Below are positions 32,899 through 39,266 of a stretch of 39,266 bases of DNA, piece after piece. The stretch lies in contig CAZFZT010000023.1 of assembly GCA_964523675.1 (NCBI GenBank), forward strand, positions 1 through 39,266. Reading direction: 5' to 3'. Position numbers and translations under genes: made by a program. The stretch is from CAZFZT01 sp964523675. GTDB lineage: Bacteria > Planctomycetota > Phycisphaerae > Phycisphaerales > SM1A02. A model generated the notes under the pieces. That model was not told the DNA's origin. It saw only the letters and a program-made list of their open reading frames with translations, and made no database searches. Every line of letters begins with the position of its first letter. Within the stretch, counting starts at the first letter, position 1.

Positions 32899-33510
32899 AT
32901 GCGACTTGATGATTTGACCGTTCAGGAGTTGCTCTCGCAGATTGCCGCGAAGACGCCGGCGCCAGGCGGCGGCGCAGTTGCGCCGGTGGTGATGGCTCTT
33001 GGGGCTGCGCTCGGGCAGATGGTGCTACGGTTCTCGGAGGGGAAAAAGTCGCTCGCCGGCCATGAAGAGCTTCATCGCGAGGCAATCGCAGCCATGGAGA
33101 AATTCTCGAACAACGCACTCGACCTTGCGGAGCAGGATGCGAATGCGTACAGCGCGCTCAATGCTTTGTGGAAGCTGGAGCGCGATGATCCGGCGCGCAA
33201 AGCGCAGTGGGCGGACGCTGTGGCGGCGGCGATCGATGCGCCGATGCGCGTGCTGGTGGCATGCAATGAACTGTTGGAGATGCTCGATCGACTGGTGGGA
33301 AAGACCAACAAGATGCTCGGGAGTGACCTTGCGATTGCTGCGGTGCTCGCCGAAGCCGCGGCGCGTGCCGCGGCATGGAACGTGCGCATCAACCTGCCGC
33401 TTCTTGATGATGACGACATCGTGCAGCGAATGAGGAGCGATCTGACAAGTGCGGTAAGTGACGCCATCGACGCTTGTTCAGCGGTTGAGGATCGAATCGC
33501 AACGCCATAG
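32899..33510 (+). CDS. Cyclodeaminase/cyclohydrolase family protein (FTCD C-terminal-like)
   Basis: A 203-residue all-helical protein of the formiminotransferase-cyclodeaminase C-terminal family. The hallmark block is present at the N-terminus: LLSQIAAKTPAPGGGAVAPVVMALGAALGQMV. The C-terminal part matches the family too, with IAAVLAEAAARAAAWNVRINLPLL. In folate-histidine metabolism such enzymes convert 5-formimino- or 5,10-methenyl-tetrahydrofolate derivatives. The stand-alone form is often annotated as methenyltetrahydrofolate cyclohydrolase (FchA). It lies 59 bases downstream of pheT, so may be read from its transcript. No other folate genes are nearby. Confidence 0.88.
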   Translation: MRLDDLTVQELLSQIAAKTPAPGGGAVAPVVMALGAALGQMVLRFSEGKKSLAGHEELHREAIAAMEKFSNNALDLAEQDANAYSALNALWKLERDDPARKAQWADAVAAAIDAPMRVLVACNELLEMLDRLVGKTNKMLGSDLAIAAVLAEAAARAAAWNVRINLPLLDDDDIVQRMRSDLTSAVSDAIDACSAVEDRIATP

Positions 33511-33585
33511 CCGTGTGGCGGAAGCCGCTGTCCTGGCGGATCGCAATCACATCTACGGTTGCACCATCACGGCCTACACTCCCCC

Positions 33586-34377
33586 GTGCCGCTTCTTGTG
33601 CAACAACTGACGCATCACTATGGTTCTGTCCACGCGCTGCGCGGCGTCACGGCACAGGCGGCTCATGCGAAGATCACCGCCATCCTCGGCCCGAATGCGG
33701 CGGGGAAATCGACGCTGCTTCGCTGCATCATCGGCGCGATCACGCCCACTTCCGGCGCAGCGCTCATTGATGGAAGGGCTGCCCATCGCATGAGCGCGTA
33801 TCACATGGCGCAGCAGGTCGCTTACGTTCCGCAGCGATCGACCGTCTCAGCGTCATTCACCGTGCGCGAAGTTGTCGAACTTGGGCGTTACGCACTGCCT
33901 GGAAATCCGGAGGCCGTTGCACAGGCGATGGCGCGATTGGAGCTGACGGATCTGGCGGATCGGCCATATCCCGCGCTCTCGGTTGGGCAACAGCAGCGCG
34001 TGACGTTGGCGAGGGCGATCGCGCAACTTGCCGGTCCTCGACTAGCCATGCGTGGCCAATCGCAGCCGAACGCGCACCAGCGTCACCTCATTCTCGATGA
34101 GCCGATGTCCGCAATGGATCTGCGTCATGTGCGCGAATGCGCGCGCTTGCTGCGCGAACTTGCCGAAGAAGGCATCACGATCCTGATTGCCTTGCATGAC
34201 CTGGCGCTTGCTGCCCGGCTGGCGGATGACGTTTGGCTCTTGAATGACGGGCGGCTGATCGAAGCCGGGCCCGTGCAGGATGTGCTGCGGATCGACCTGC
34301 TGCGGGAGGTGTACGGTGTGCAGTTTGACTGGGCGCAGCGGGCCGGCGGCGAGCGCGTGCTTGTCGCTGATGCATAA
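33586..34377 (+). CDS. Orphan ABC ATPase, FepC/HmuV-like
   Basis: A 263-residue ABC ATPase. Walker A is GPNAAGKST at 35-43, the Q-loop YVPQRSTVSASFTV, the signature LSVGQQQRVTLARA, Walker B HLILDEPMSAMD, and the switch region ALHDLALAARLADDVWLL. A loop of about 15 residues (GPRLAMRGQSQPNAHQ) sits between the signature helix and Walker B, as in hemin ATPases of the HmuV type. The ISxDxF-like Q-loop and overall order suit iron-siderophore, heme or cobalamin importers. No permease or binding protein is next to it, so its partner must be elsewhere. The start is uncertain: I take GTG 33586, five bases after TACACT (33575-33580), over TTG 33559. A 75-base interval separates it from the cyclodeaminase-like gene. 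Confidence 0.85.
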   Translation: MPLLVQQLTHHYGSVHALRGVTAQAAHAKITAILGPNAAGKSTLLRCIIGAITPTSGAALIDGRAAHRMSAYHMAQQVAYVPQRSTVSASFTVREVVELGRYALPGNPEAVAQAMARLELTDLADRPYPALSVGQQQRVTLARAIAQLAGPRLAMRGQSQPNAHQRHLILDEPMSAMDLRHVRECARLLRELAEEGITILIALHDLALAARLADDVWLLNDGRLIEAGPVQDVLRIDLLREVYGVQFDWAQRAGGERVLVADA

Positions 34378-34488
34378 CGCCGCCGCTCTGTGTGCCGGGC
34401 CAGAGCCGGGCCGAACCGCACGAATGGCGATATCTCATGCAATGTTTTCTGCCACTGGTCCCTTGCGCTTCCGCTACAATGTGCAGAG

Positions 34489-35247
34489 ATGCCCGGACAA
34501 AGCACGCTCTTCTTCATCATCCTCATTATCGCTGCGGTCTGGCAGATCGTTGCTGCAATCGTCAATGCGATCGCCAAGAAGCAGCAGCAGGAGAAGATGG
34601 CGGAGCAAGCGCGGCAGCGGCGCATGGCAGGGGGGGCAAGCCCTAGCGAGAGTGCGTCAGCCACAGCGCCAAGCCGATCGCGGCTTGATGAGATTGCGGC
34701 ACGCCGTCAGGCGCAGCTGGAAGAGCTTCGCATGCGGCGGCAGTCGCAGGGCCGTCCGGTGCAAGTCCGCAACAGCGGCGCAGCCTCGATCCCGACGCCT
34801 GCTCGGCGACCGGGGCGCGAAACTGCCTCTCGGCTGCCTCAACAGCCGCCCCAGCGCGCCCCGCAACAAAGTGGCAGAGCCGCCCGATCTCCCGCCGACA
34901 TCGTGGCAGAGCGGCAGGCCGCGGAGCGAGCGGCGCGGCTTCAAGCGCAGCGGCGGTTGGAACATCAGGCCAGATTGCGGGAGCAGCAGCGCGAGGCCCA
35001 GGAGCGGAAGCGGCGGCAGATGGAGGCGGCGGCTGCACAGCGGCGCGAGCGGGCATCACGGCTGGCCACGGAACGGGTCGAGGGCATCAGCCCCTATGCA
35101 TTGCAAGGCCCGCAATTGGGCCTCGTTCGACAAATACTCGAAAAGCCCGGCGCACTCAGGCAGGCGATTATCCTGAAAGAGATTCTCGACCGACCCGTCT
35201 CATTGAGGCCGATCGATCATGAGTCGGGGCAAGTCACGGCTGGTTGA
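34489..35247 (+). CDS. Single-pass membrane protein with Arg/Gln-rich coiled coil
   Basis: A 252-residue protein of unknown function. Residues 6-28 (LFFIILIIAAVWQIVAAIV) form one membrane segment near the N-terminus. The rest is cytoplasmic-looking and strongly basic. It has a Gln/Arg/Ala-rich helix, a Pro-rich middle (about 95-140), a second long helix rich in Glu, Arg and Gln to about 205, and a more conserved-looking tail ending QAIILKEILDRPVSLR. The ILKEILDRP-type ending is one I associate with planctomycete hypothetical proteins, but this is from memory. A TACAAT hexamer at 34475-34480 lies eight bases before the start. There are no catalytic motifs. The gene stands between the orphan ATPase and the M24 peptidase in the same direction. 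Confidence 0.75.
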   Translation: MPGQSTLFFIILIIAAVWQIVAAIVNAIAKKQQQEKMAEQARQRRMAGGASPSESASATAPSRSRLDEIAARRQAQLEELRMRRQSQGRPVQVRNSGAASIPTPARRPGRETASRLPQQPPQRAPQQSGRAARSPADIVAERQAAERAARLQAQRRLEHQARLREQQREAQERKRRQMEAAAAQRRERASRLATERVEGISPYALQGPQLGLVRQILEKPGALRQAIILKEILDRPVSLRPIDHESGQVTAG

Positions 35248-35333
35248 TCCAGCCAGCCGCGCTCATTCTCTGCCGATGCCGCGATGTTCGGATCAGATGG
35301 CACCATGATCGCGGAAGCGGTATACTCCCGGCC

Positions 35334-36497
35334 ATGAACTCGCAGGCCAAACCCGATTACGTCGGCCGGCTGAATCGGCTCCGAACTATCCTCGCAGAGC
35401 AGCGGCTTGACGCCCTTCTCGTCACCACGGAGAAGGACATCTGGTATCTCACGGGGTTCCTCGGCCACGATAGTCTGCTCGTCGTGTGGGCCGGCGGTAC
35501 CGCGGCCATCATTTCCGATCCGCGATATGACGAGTTTCTCGACCCGTGGAAGGGCGGTCAGATCGCTGAGGTCGTCATGGGACAGCGACACCGGCTTGAG
35601 GAATCCGTCGCTTCGCTTCTGAGCTCAAGCTCCACCGCGCGCTTGGGTGTTCAGGGCGAAACCATGACCTTGGCCCGCCGCTCCAAGCTTGCAGCGGCGG
35701 TGGATAGTCTTGAGGTCGTGGAGACCACCGGCCTTGTGAGCCGGCTTCGCATGAGAAAGGATGCGGGTGAGATCGCGCTCATTGAACGAGCGATCAACGT
35801 GCAGCAGGATGCCCTGGAGGCCGCCCTCACAGGTCTTGAAGTCGGCATGAGTGAGATGCACTTCTGCGCGATCCTCGAGTATGAAATGAAGATTCGCGGC
35901 TCGTTTGCTCCGGCTTTCGACACCATGATTGCCTCGGGGCCACGGTCGTCCGTGATTCACTATCAGACGAGCGATCGGGCGATCGGCGAGGGCACGCTGC
36001 TTATCGACTGGGGCGCGATTGTGGATGGGTATCACTCCGATCTGACTCGGACGATTTCCATCGGTCCGCTGCCGACAAAGGTGGCGGAGATGTACGCCAT
36101 CGTTTTCGATGCGCAGGCAGCGGCGATCGATGCGATCAAGCCGGGAAAAACTTGTGCGGAAATCGATGCAATCGCCCGCAAGGTGATTCGTGACGCCGGT
36201 TATGGTGATTACTTCGGCCACGGTCTCGGCCACGGGCTTGGCATGGATACCCATGAGCCGCCCTTCTTCAACAACCTTCAGACGGATGTGGCGCTTGAGC
36301 CGGGGATGGTGATGACTGTTGAACCAGGTATTTATCTTCCAGGGATCGGCGGCGTGCGCATCGAGGATGATGTGCTCGTTACCGAGAATGGCTCGCGCGT
36401 GCTCTCGAACTTTCCCAAGAGAATCGATGAAGTTGAGCGGGGCGTGAATTCAGAACCGACCGCGGCCGCCTTGGGCGCTCAAGGAAAACACCGATGA
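35334..36497 (+). CDS. M24-family aminopeptidase (Xaa-Pro-type)
   Basis: A 387-residue cytosolic metallopeptidase of the M24B family. The N-terminal creatinase-like domain (about 1-140) contains TTEKDIWYLTGF. The C-terminal pita-bread domain carries all five metal ligands: Asp225 and Asp236 (IDWGAIVDGYHSD), His300 (GHGLGMDTHE), Glu330 (MTVEPG) and Glu344 (RIEDDV). Family members remove N-terminal residues before proline. The start at 35334 follows a perfect TATACT hexamer (35321-35326) by seven bases. The stop overlaps the accB ATG (ATGA), so the peptidase and the acetyl-CoA carboxylase subunits are translationally coupled. A Xaa-Pro peptidase beside accB-accC also occurs in other bacteria. 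Confidence 0.93.
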   Translation: MNSQAKPDYVGRLNRLRTILAEQRLDALLVTTEKDIWYLTGFLGHDSLLVVWAGGTAAIISDPRYDEFLDPWKGGQIAEVVMGQRHRLEESVASLLSSSSTARLGVQGETMTLARRSKLAAAVDSLEVVETTGLVSRLRMRKDAGEIALIERAINVQQDALEAALTGLEVGMSEMHFCAILEYEMKIRGSFAPAFDTMIASGPRSSVIHYQTSDRAIGEGTLLIDWGAIVDGYHSDLTRTISIGPLPTKVAEMYAIVFDAQAAAIDAIKPGKTCAEIDAIARKVIRDAGYGDYFGHGLGHGLGMDTHEPPFFNNLQTDVALEPGMVMTVEPGIYLPGIGGVRIEDDVLVTENGSRVLSNFPKRIDEVERGVNSEPTAAALGAQGKHR

Positions 36498-36982
36498 TTG
36501 ATATTCGCAAGTTGAAGGAACTGGTGCGATTGATGGTCAGCAATGACCTGACCGAACTTGATCTGCGCGACAGCGAGGAGCAGGTCACGCTCCGCCGGTC
36601 AAGCGTGCATGCACCGCCGCAGGTGTTCACCGCTCCACCCGTGCAAACCCAACTCACCGCGCCGCCCGCTCCAGCGCAACCTGCCGCCGCTCAATCACAA
36701 GGGGCGCAGCAGACACCGTCGGGAGCTGATGAAGAGGAAGGGCTGATTCGCATCGAAAGTCCAATGGTGGGCACTTTTTACTCCGCGCCCAACCCCGATT
36801 CCCCGCCGTTTGTCGAACCCGGCAAGCAGATCAATTCTGAAACGGTCGTGTGCATCATCGAGGCCATGAAGATCTTCAACGAGATCAAAGCCGAATGCTC
36901 CGGCACGATCCGCCAGGTGCTGGTCAAGAACGGCCAGGCGGTCGAGTTCGGCCAGCCGCTGTTCCTTGTCAAGCCGGATTAG
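36494..36982 (+). CDS. accB: Biotin carboxyl carrier protein of acetyl-CoA carboxylase
   Basis: A 162-residue carrier protein. The N-terminal helix IRKLKELVRLMVSNDLTELDL is typical of AccB. A Pro/Ala/Gln-rich linker covers about 38-75. The biotinyl domain (82-162) has the site EAMK with Lys126 and the flanking block SPMVGTFYSAPNPDSPPF. In the cell it carries the carboxybiotin between AccC and the carboxyltransferase for fatty-acid synthesis. It overlaps the peptidase gene by four bases. It would normally be followed at once by accC, but a 457-base inverted-repeat element separates the two. Confidence 0.96.
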   Translation: MIDIRKLKELVRLMVSNDLTELDLRDSEEQVTLRRSSVHAPPQVFTAPPVQTQLTAPPAPAQPAAAQSQGAQQTPSGADEEEGLIRIESPMVGTFYSAPNPDSPPFVEPGKQINSETVVCIIEAMKIFNEIKAECSGTIRQVLVKNGQAVEFGQPLFLVKPD

Positions 36983-36985
36983 TGC

Positions 36986-37383
36986 ATGGAGCCACGAATG
37001 AACACGGATGAACACGGATGCGGGCAGCACTGGGAGGAACTCACCGGTGCCATCATCGGCTGCGCGTACCGGGTCTCAAATGCGCTCGGCGTCGGCTTCT
37101 TAGAAAGAGTCTATGAGAACGCAATGGTACATGAGTTGCGACAATCGGGGCTGACCGTTGCGCAGCAGAAACCCATACGGATCAGATATGACGGTGTTGT
37201 TGTGGGGAGTTATGCCGCCGACCTGCTCGTGGCCGAGACTGTTATCGTCGAATTGAAGTCAACTCACTGAAGATGTTCATATGGCGCAGTGCCTCAACTA
37301 TCTCAAAGCGACATCGCTGTGTCCAGGTTAAGAGGATCCCGGAAGCATGGGTCCATCCCGCCGACGATCTGCTCGACGACTGA
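36986..37383 (+). pseudogene. Decayed GxxExxY-family gene inside an inverted-repeat element
   Basis: The frame from 36986 to 37270 codes for the GxxExxY family (PD-(D/E)xK-like fold). It has ALGVGFLERVYENAM (the G-x-x-E-x-x-Y block) and ADLLV...VIVELK. It stops early after ELKSTH at 37268-37270. One frame over, from 37269, the sequence continues with HMAQCLNYLKAT, the next family block, ending at 37331. In the third frame from 37321, VQVKRI matches the usual C-terminal end, and that frame stops at 37383. The expected LLINFG-type segment between them is missing. At least two frame changes and a deletion have therefore broken the gene. Function of the family is unclear; it is often found as a solo gene near terminal repeats. 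Confidence 0.85.
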
Positions 37384-37446
37384 GCATGAATGATCCGACA
37401 TTCTCTCTCTGCTCTCAACCGTGTTCATCCGTGTTCATCTGTGGCT
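36990..37446. mobile_element. Small inverted-repeat element (457 bp) between accB and accC
   Basis: The two ends, 36990-37020 and 37416-37446, are 31-base inverted repeats matching at about 28 positions. Each contains ATGAACACGG as a 10-base direct repeat. The element starts seven bases after the accB stop and ends seven bases before the accC ATG, and its cargo is the decayed GxxExxY gene. There is no transposase, so it would move only with help from elsewhere. I see no clear target-site duplication. Confidence 0.75.
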
Positions 37447-37453
37447 CTCATCC

Positions 37454-38821
37454 ATGTTTTCACGAATTCTCATAGCCAATCGCGGTGAAATCGCTCTTCG
37501 CATCATTCGCGCAGCGCGCGAACTGGGTGTGGAAACGGTGTGCGTGTACTCGCAGGCCGATGCGGACGGGCCGTGGCTTGCGCACTGTGATGAGGCGATT
37601 TGCATCGGCTCCGGGCCGGCGAGCGACTCGTATCTGCGCATTGACCGAATCATCTCCGCCGCTGAAGTCGCCAACGTCGATGCCATTCATCCGGGCTATG
37701 GCTTCCTTGCGGAGAACGCACATTTTGCAGGCGTCTGCCGCGACTGTCACATCGAGTTCATCGGCCCGTCGCCTGAAGCGATGGCGCTGCTCGGGGACAA
37801 GATTTCATGCAAGCGCATGGCCAAGGCCGCGAAGACGCCGATCTTCCCCGGCAGTGAAGGGGCGATCGAAGATGAAGACGAAGCAGCAAAGGTGGCCAAG
37901 GACATCGGTTACCCGGTCATCGTGAAGGCCTCGGCAGGCGGCGGCGGGCGCGGCATGCGCATCGCGCACAACGAAGTCGCGCTCCGCACCGGAATCGCCG
38001 CCGCCAAACTGGAAGCACAGGCCGCGTTTGGCAACGGCGCGGTCTATATCGAAAAGTTCCTCGAACACGCCCGGCATGTGGAGATACAAGTACTCGGCGA
38101 CAAGCACGGCAACGCCATCCACCTCTCCGGTCGCGACTGCACTTCGCAACGGCGTCATCAGAAACTCGTTGAGGAAGGCCCGCCGCCCAATGTGGACCCG
38201 AAGAAACTCGATACGGTGGCGCGATCAGCAGCTGAGATGATTCGCAAGGCGAACTACGCTGGCGCTGCGACGGTTGAGTTTCTCATGGATCGCAAGCAGA
38301 ACTTCTACATGCTCGAGGTCAACACTCGCGTGCAGGTGGAGCATCCGGTGACGGAGATGATCACGGGCGTTGATATTGTCAAGGAGATGATCCGCATCGC
38401 GGCCGGCGAGCCGCTGCGCTACAAGCAGCGCGACATCAAGGTGCGCGGCCACGCCATCGAATGCCGCATCAATGCTGAAGACCCCGCGCGCAATTTCATG
38501 CCGCAGGCGGGATTGATCCAGGAATTCGCTCCGCCCGGCGGCTTGGGCGTGCGCTTCGATTCACATGCAAGGGCCGGCTACCGCATCCCGCCCAACTACG
38601 ACTCCATGATCGGCAAACTCATCGTGCATGGCGAAGATCGAGATGAAGCCATTGCAAGGATGCGCGGCGCGCTGGATGAGTTTCACATCGCGCCCCTCAA
38701 GACCACGATCCCGCTGCACCGGCGAATCATGGACAACCAGCAGTTCGTCGATGCGTCGTTCAATATCCACTACATCGAGCGCATGCTGAAGGCCGATGAC
38801 GACGAATCCAGCGCCGCGTGA
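37454..38821 (+). CDS. accC: Biotin carboxylase subunit of acetyl-CoA carboxylase
   Basis: A 455-residue biotin carboxylase, carboxylating the biotin of AccB with bicarbonate and ATP. The protein opens with FSRILIANRGEIALRI, as nearly all AccC do. The ATP-grasp Gly-rich loop is KASAGGGGRGMRI. The block EKFLEHARHVEIQVLGD, the catalytic RDCTSQRRHQKLVEE and the active-site EVNTRVQVEHPVTEMITG with its Arg and Glu are all intact. A longer frame to 37421 would begin inside the inverted repeat, so I take ATG 37454. The inverted-repeat element directly upstream has removed the normal short spacing to accB, so expression may depend on read-through or on sequence within the element. The stop overlaps the next gene's GTG by four bases. 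Confidence 0.97.
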   Translation: MFSRILIANRGEIALRIIRAARELGVETVCVYSQADADGPWLAHCDEAICIGSGPASDSYLRIDRIISAAEVANVDAIHPGYGFLAENAHFAGVCRDCHIEFIGPSPEAMALLGDKISCKRMAKAAKTPIFPGSEGAIEDEDEAAKVAKDIGYPVIVKASAGGGGRGMRIAHNEVALRTGIAAAKLEAQAAFGNGAVYIEKFLEHARHVEIQVLGDKHGNAIHLSGRDCTSQRRHQKLVEEGPPPNVDPKKLDTVARSAAEMIRKANYAGAATVEFLMDRKQNFYMLEVNTRVQVEHPVTEMITGVDIVKEMIRIAAGEPLRYKQRDIKVRGHAIECRINAEDPARNFMPQAGLIQEFAPPGGLGVRFDSHARAGYRIPPNYDSMIGKLIVHGEDRDEAIARMRGALDEFHIAPLKTTIPLHRRIMDNQQFVDASFNIHYIERMLKADDDESSAA

Positions 38822-39099
38822 GCGATGAAAATGAAGTGAAGATGCTCGGCGTGGCCGGGCCGCACGACTACGTGCCCGCAAGTCTGCTCGAAACGCTGGA
38901 GCTGGCGCTGGCGAACGCATGGGAGCCAGAGGCGTTCCTCGAGCACCCCTCAGAGAGCGGCGATGAGGACAACCCCGAGGTCATGTCGGCCTACGGCCAG
39001 CGCATACTCCGCCTGATCCTGCGCGAAGCCATGCGCGAACTGGAACGACAAGGCCTGGAGTTCGCGCTGGAGCAGGATGAGAAGCGGCGTGGGGGGTGA
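38818..39099 (+). CDS. Hypothetical protein (93 aa), coupled to accC
   Basis: A 93-residue acidic protein I do not recognise. It starts at GTG 38818, giving a GTGA overlap with the accC stop, or at ATG 38842 (MLGVAGPHDY). An apparent conserved core, VPASLLETLELALANAWEPEAFL, is followed by an acidic spacer and then by a long helix LRLILREAMRELERQGLEFAL. No signal, membrane segment or metal site is seen. The tight coupling suggests a role linked to the acetyl-CoA carboxylase operon, but nothing in the protein shows what it is. Confidence 0.65.
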   Translation: MSDENEVKMLGVAGPHDYVPASLLETLELALANAWEPEAFLEHPSESGDEDNPEVMSAYGQRILRLILREAMRELERQGLEFALEQDEKRRGG

Positions 39100-39113
39100 G
39101 GGTGCTCGGCCCG

Positions 39114-39266
39114 TCATTTGCCTGGACCGTGCATACCCGAAGATGACATCCCACTAAGTAGGGCATGCACCGTCTTGTTGATCTCCTCAGCGTACTGCAC
39201 TGGCGTGGTACTACTTCTCTCTCGCAGTTCGCTGTAGGTATTGACGAGGTCCTCGGCGATTAGGAG
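39114..39266 (-). CDS. C-terminal end of a gene running off the window
   Basis: On the minus strand an open frame enters from the right edge and stops with TGA at 39114-39116, giving the last 50 residues of a protein. The visible part is helical and reads LIAEDLVNTYSELRERSSTT, then a short Ser/Gly-rich end. I do not recognise the family. The frame has no start inside the window. It would be convergent with the accC operon. Confidence 0.4.
   Translation of the reverse strand, partial: LLIAEDLVNTYSELRERSSTTPVQYAEEINKTVHALLSGMSSSGMHGPGK

Noticed and set aside
34280..35176. A 298-codon + strand frame overlapping the orphan ATPase end and the coiled-coil membrane protein
   Set aside because: Ser/Arg-rich shadow frame; the alternative frame gives a sensible membrane segment and helices preceded by a TACAAT box.

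Overview
The window looks like chromosomal DNA of a planctomycete, most likely of the Phycisphaerae type. This is inferred from family content, not from a marker gene. It is GC-rich and carries a ThuA-DUF1080 protein, a Gfo/Idh/MocA dehydrogenase with a sugar isomerase/epimerase, membrane proteins with attached zinc ribbons, a secreted nuclease ending in two dockerin-like 'DLL.LL..WGPC' repeats, and a metal transporter whose permease is fused to a DtxR-type regulator, an arrangement otherwise known from Chlamydia in the same PVC superphylum. One run of 100 Ns (9804-9903) interrupts a gene.

Layout. 1-1117: a + strand terminator and a metallophosphoesterase. 1225-6445: a four-gene unit of a WXG100-like protein, a coiled-coil protein, a 70-residue protein and a 1321-residue membrane FtsK/EssC-like ATPase, which I read as a compact type VII-like secretion locus. 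6687-11396: moaA, then a divergent pair of transcription units (ThuA-DUF1080 one way, dehydrogenase and isomerase the other) that resembles a 3-keto-glycoside catabolic cluster. 11388-15779: three zinc-ribbon membrane proteins, an MFS permease and a small zinc-ribbon protein. 15877-24289: alaS, a two-subunit M16 peptidase pair, and the secreted nuclease. 24290-26054: a gene-free stretch with a strong terminator, then class II DAHP synthase. 26058-30542: a five-gene operon mntR-SBP-ATPase-permease/regulator fusion-permease with an operator-like palindrome in its promoter. 30761-35247: pheT without its tRNA-binding domain, a cyclodeaminase-like gene, an orphan ABC ATPase and a membrane/coiled-coil protein. 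35334-38821: M24 peptidase, accB and accC (biotin carboxyl carrier and biotin carboxylase of acetyl-CoA carboxylase), split by a small inverted-repeat element that carries a decayed GxxExxY gene. The last 150 bases hold the end of a minus-strand gene.

Two themes stand out. First, compact functional modules: the WXG100/EssC-like locus, and the Mn/Fe transport operon with two regulators, one stand-alone MntR and one fused to a permease. Second, small dispersed repeats invade this genome, including coding sequence. A heptanucleotide repeat interrupts moaA, the dehydrogenase and the isomerase in frame, each time encoding the same peptide motif. A 27-bp repeat lies inside alaS with copies near 1505 and 12316. 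A hairpin element sits between dehydrogenase and isomerase, and an inverted-repeat unit separates accB from accC. Many genes also have a TANNNT hexamer 5-23 bases before the start codon, suggesting short leaders.
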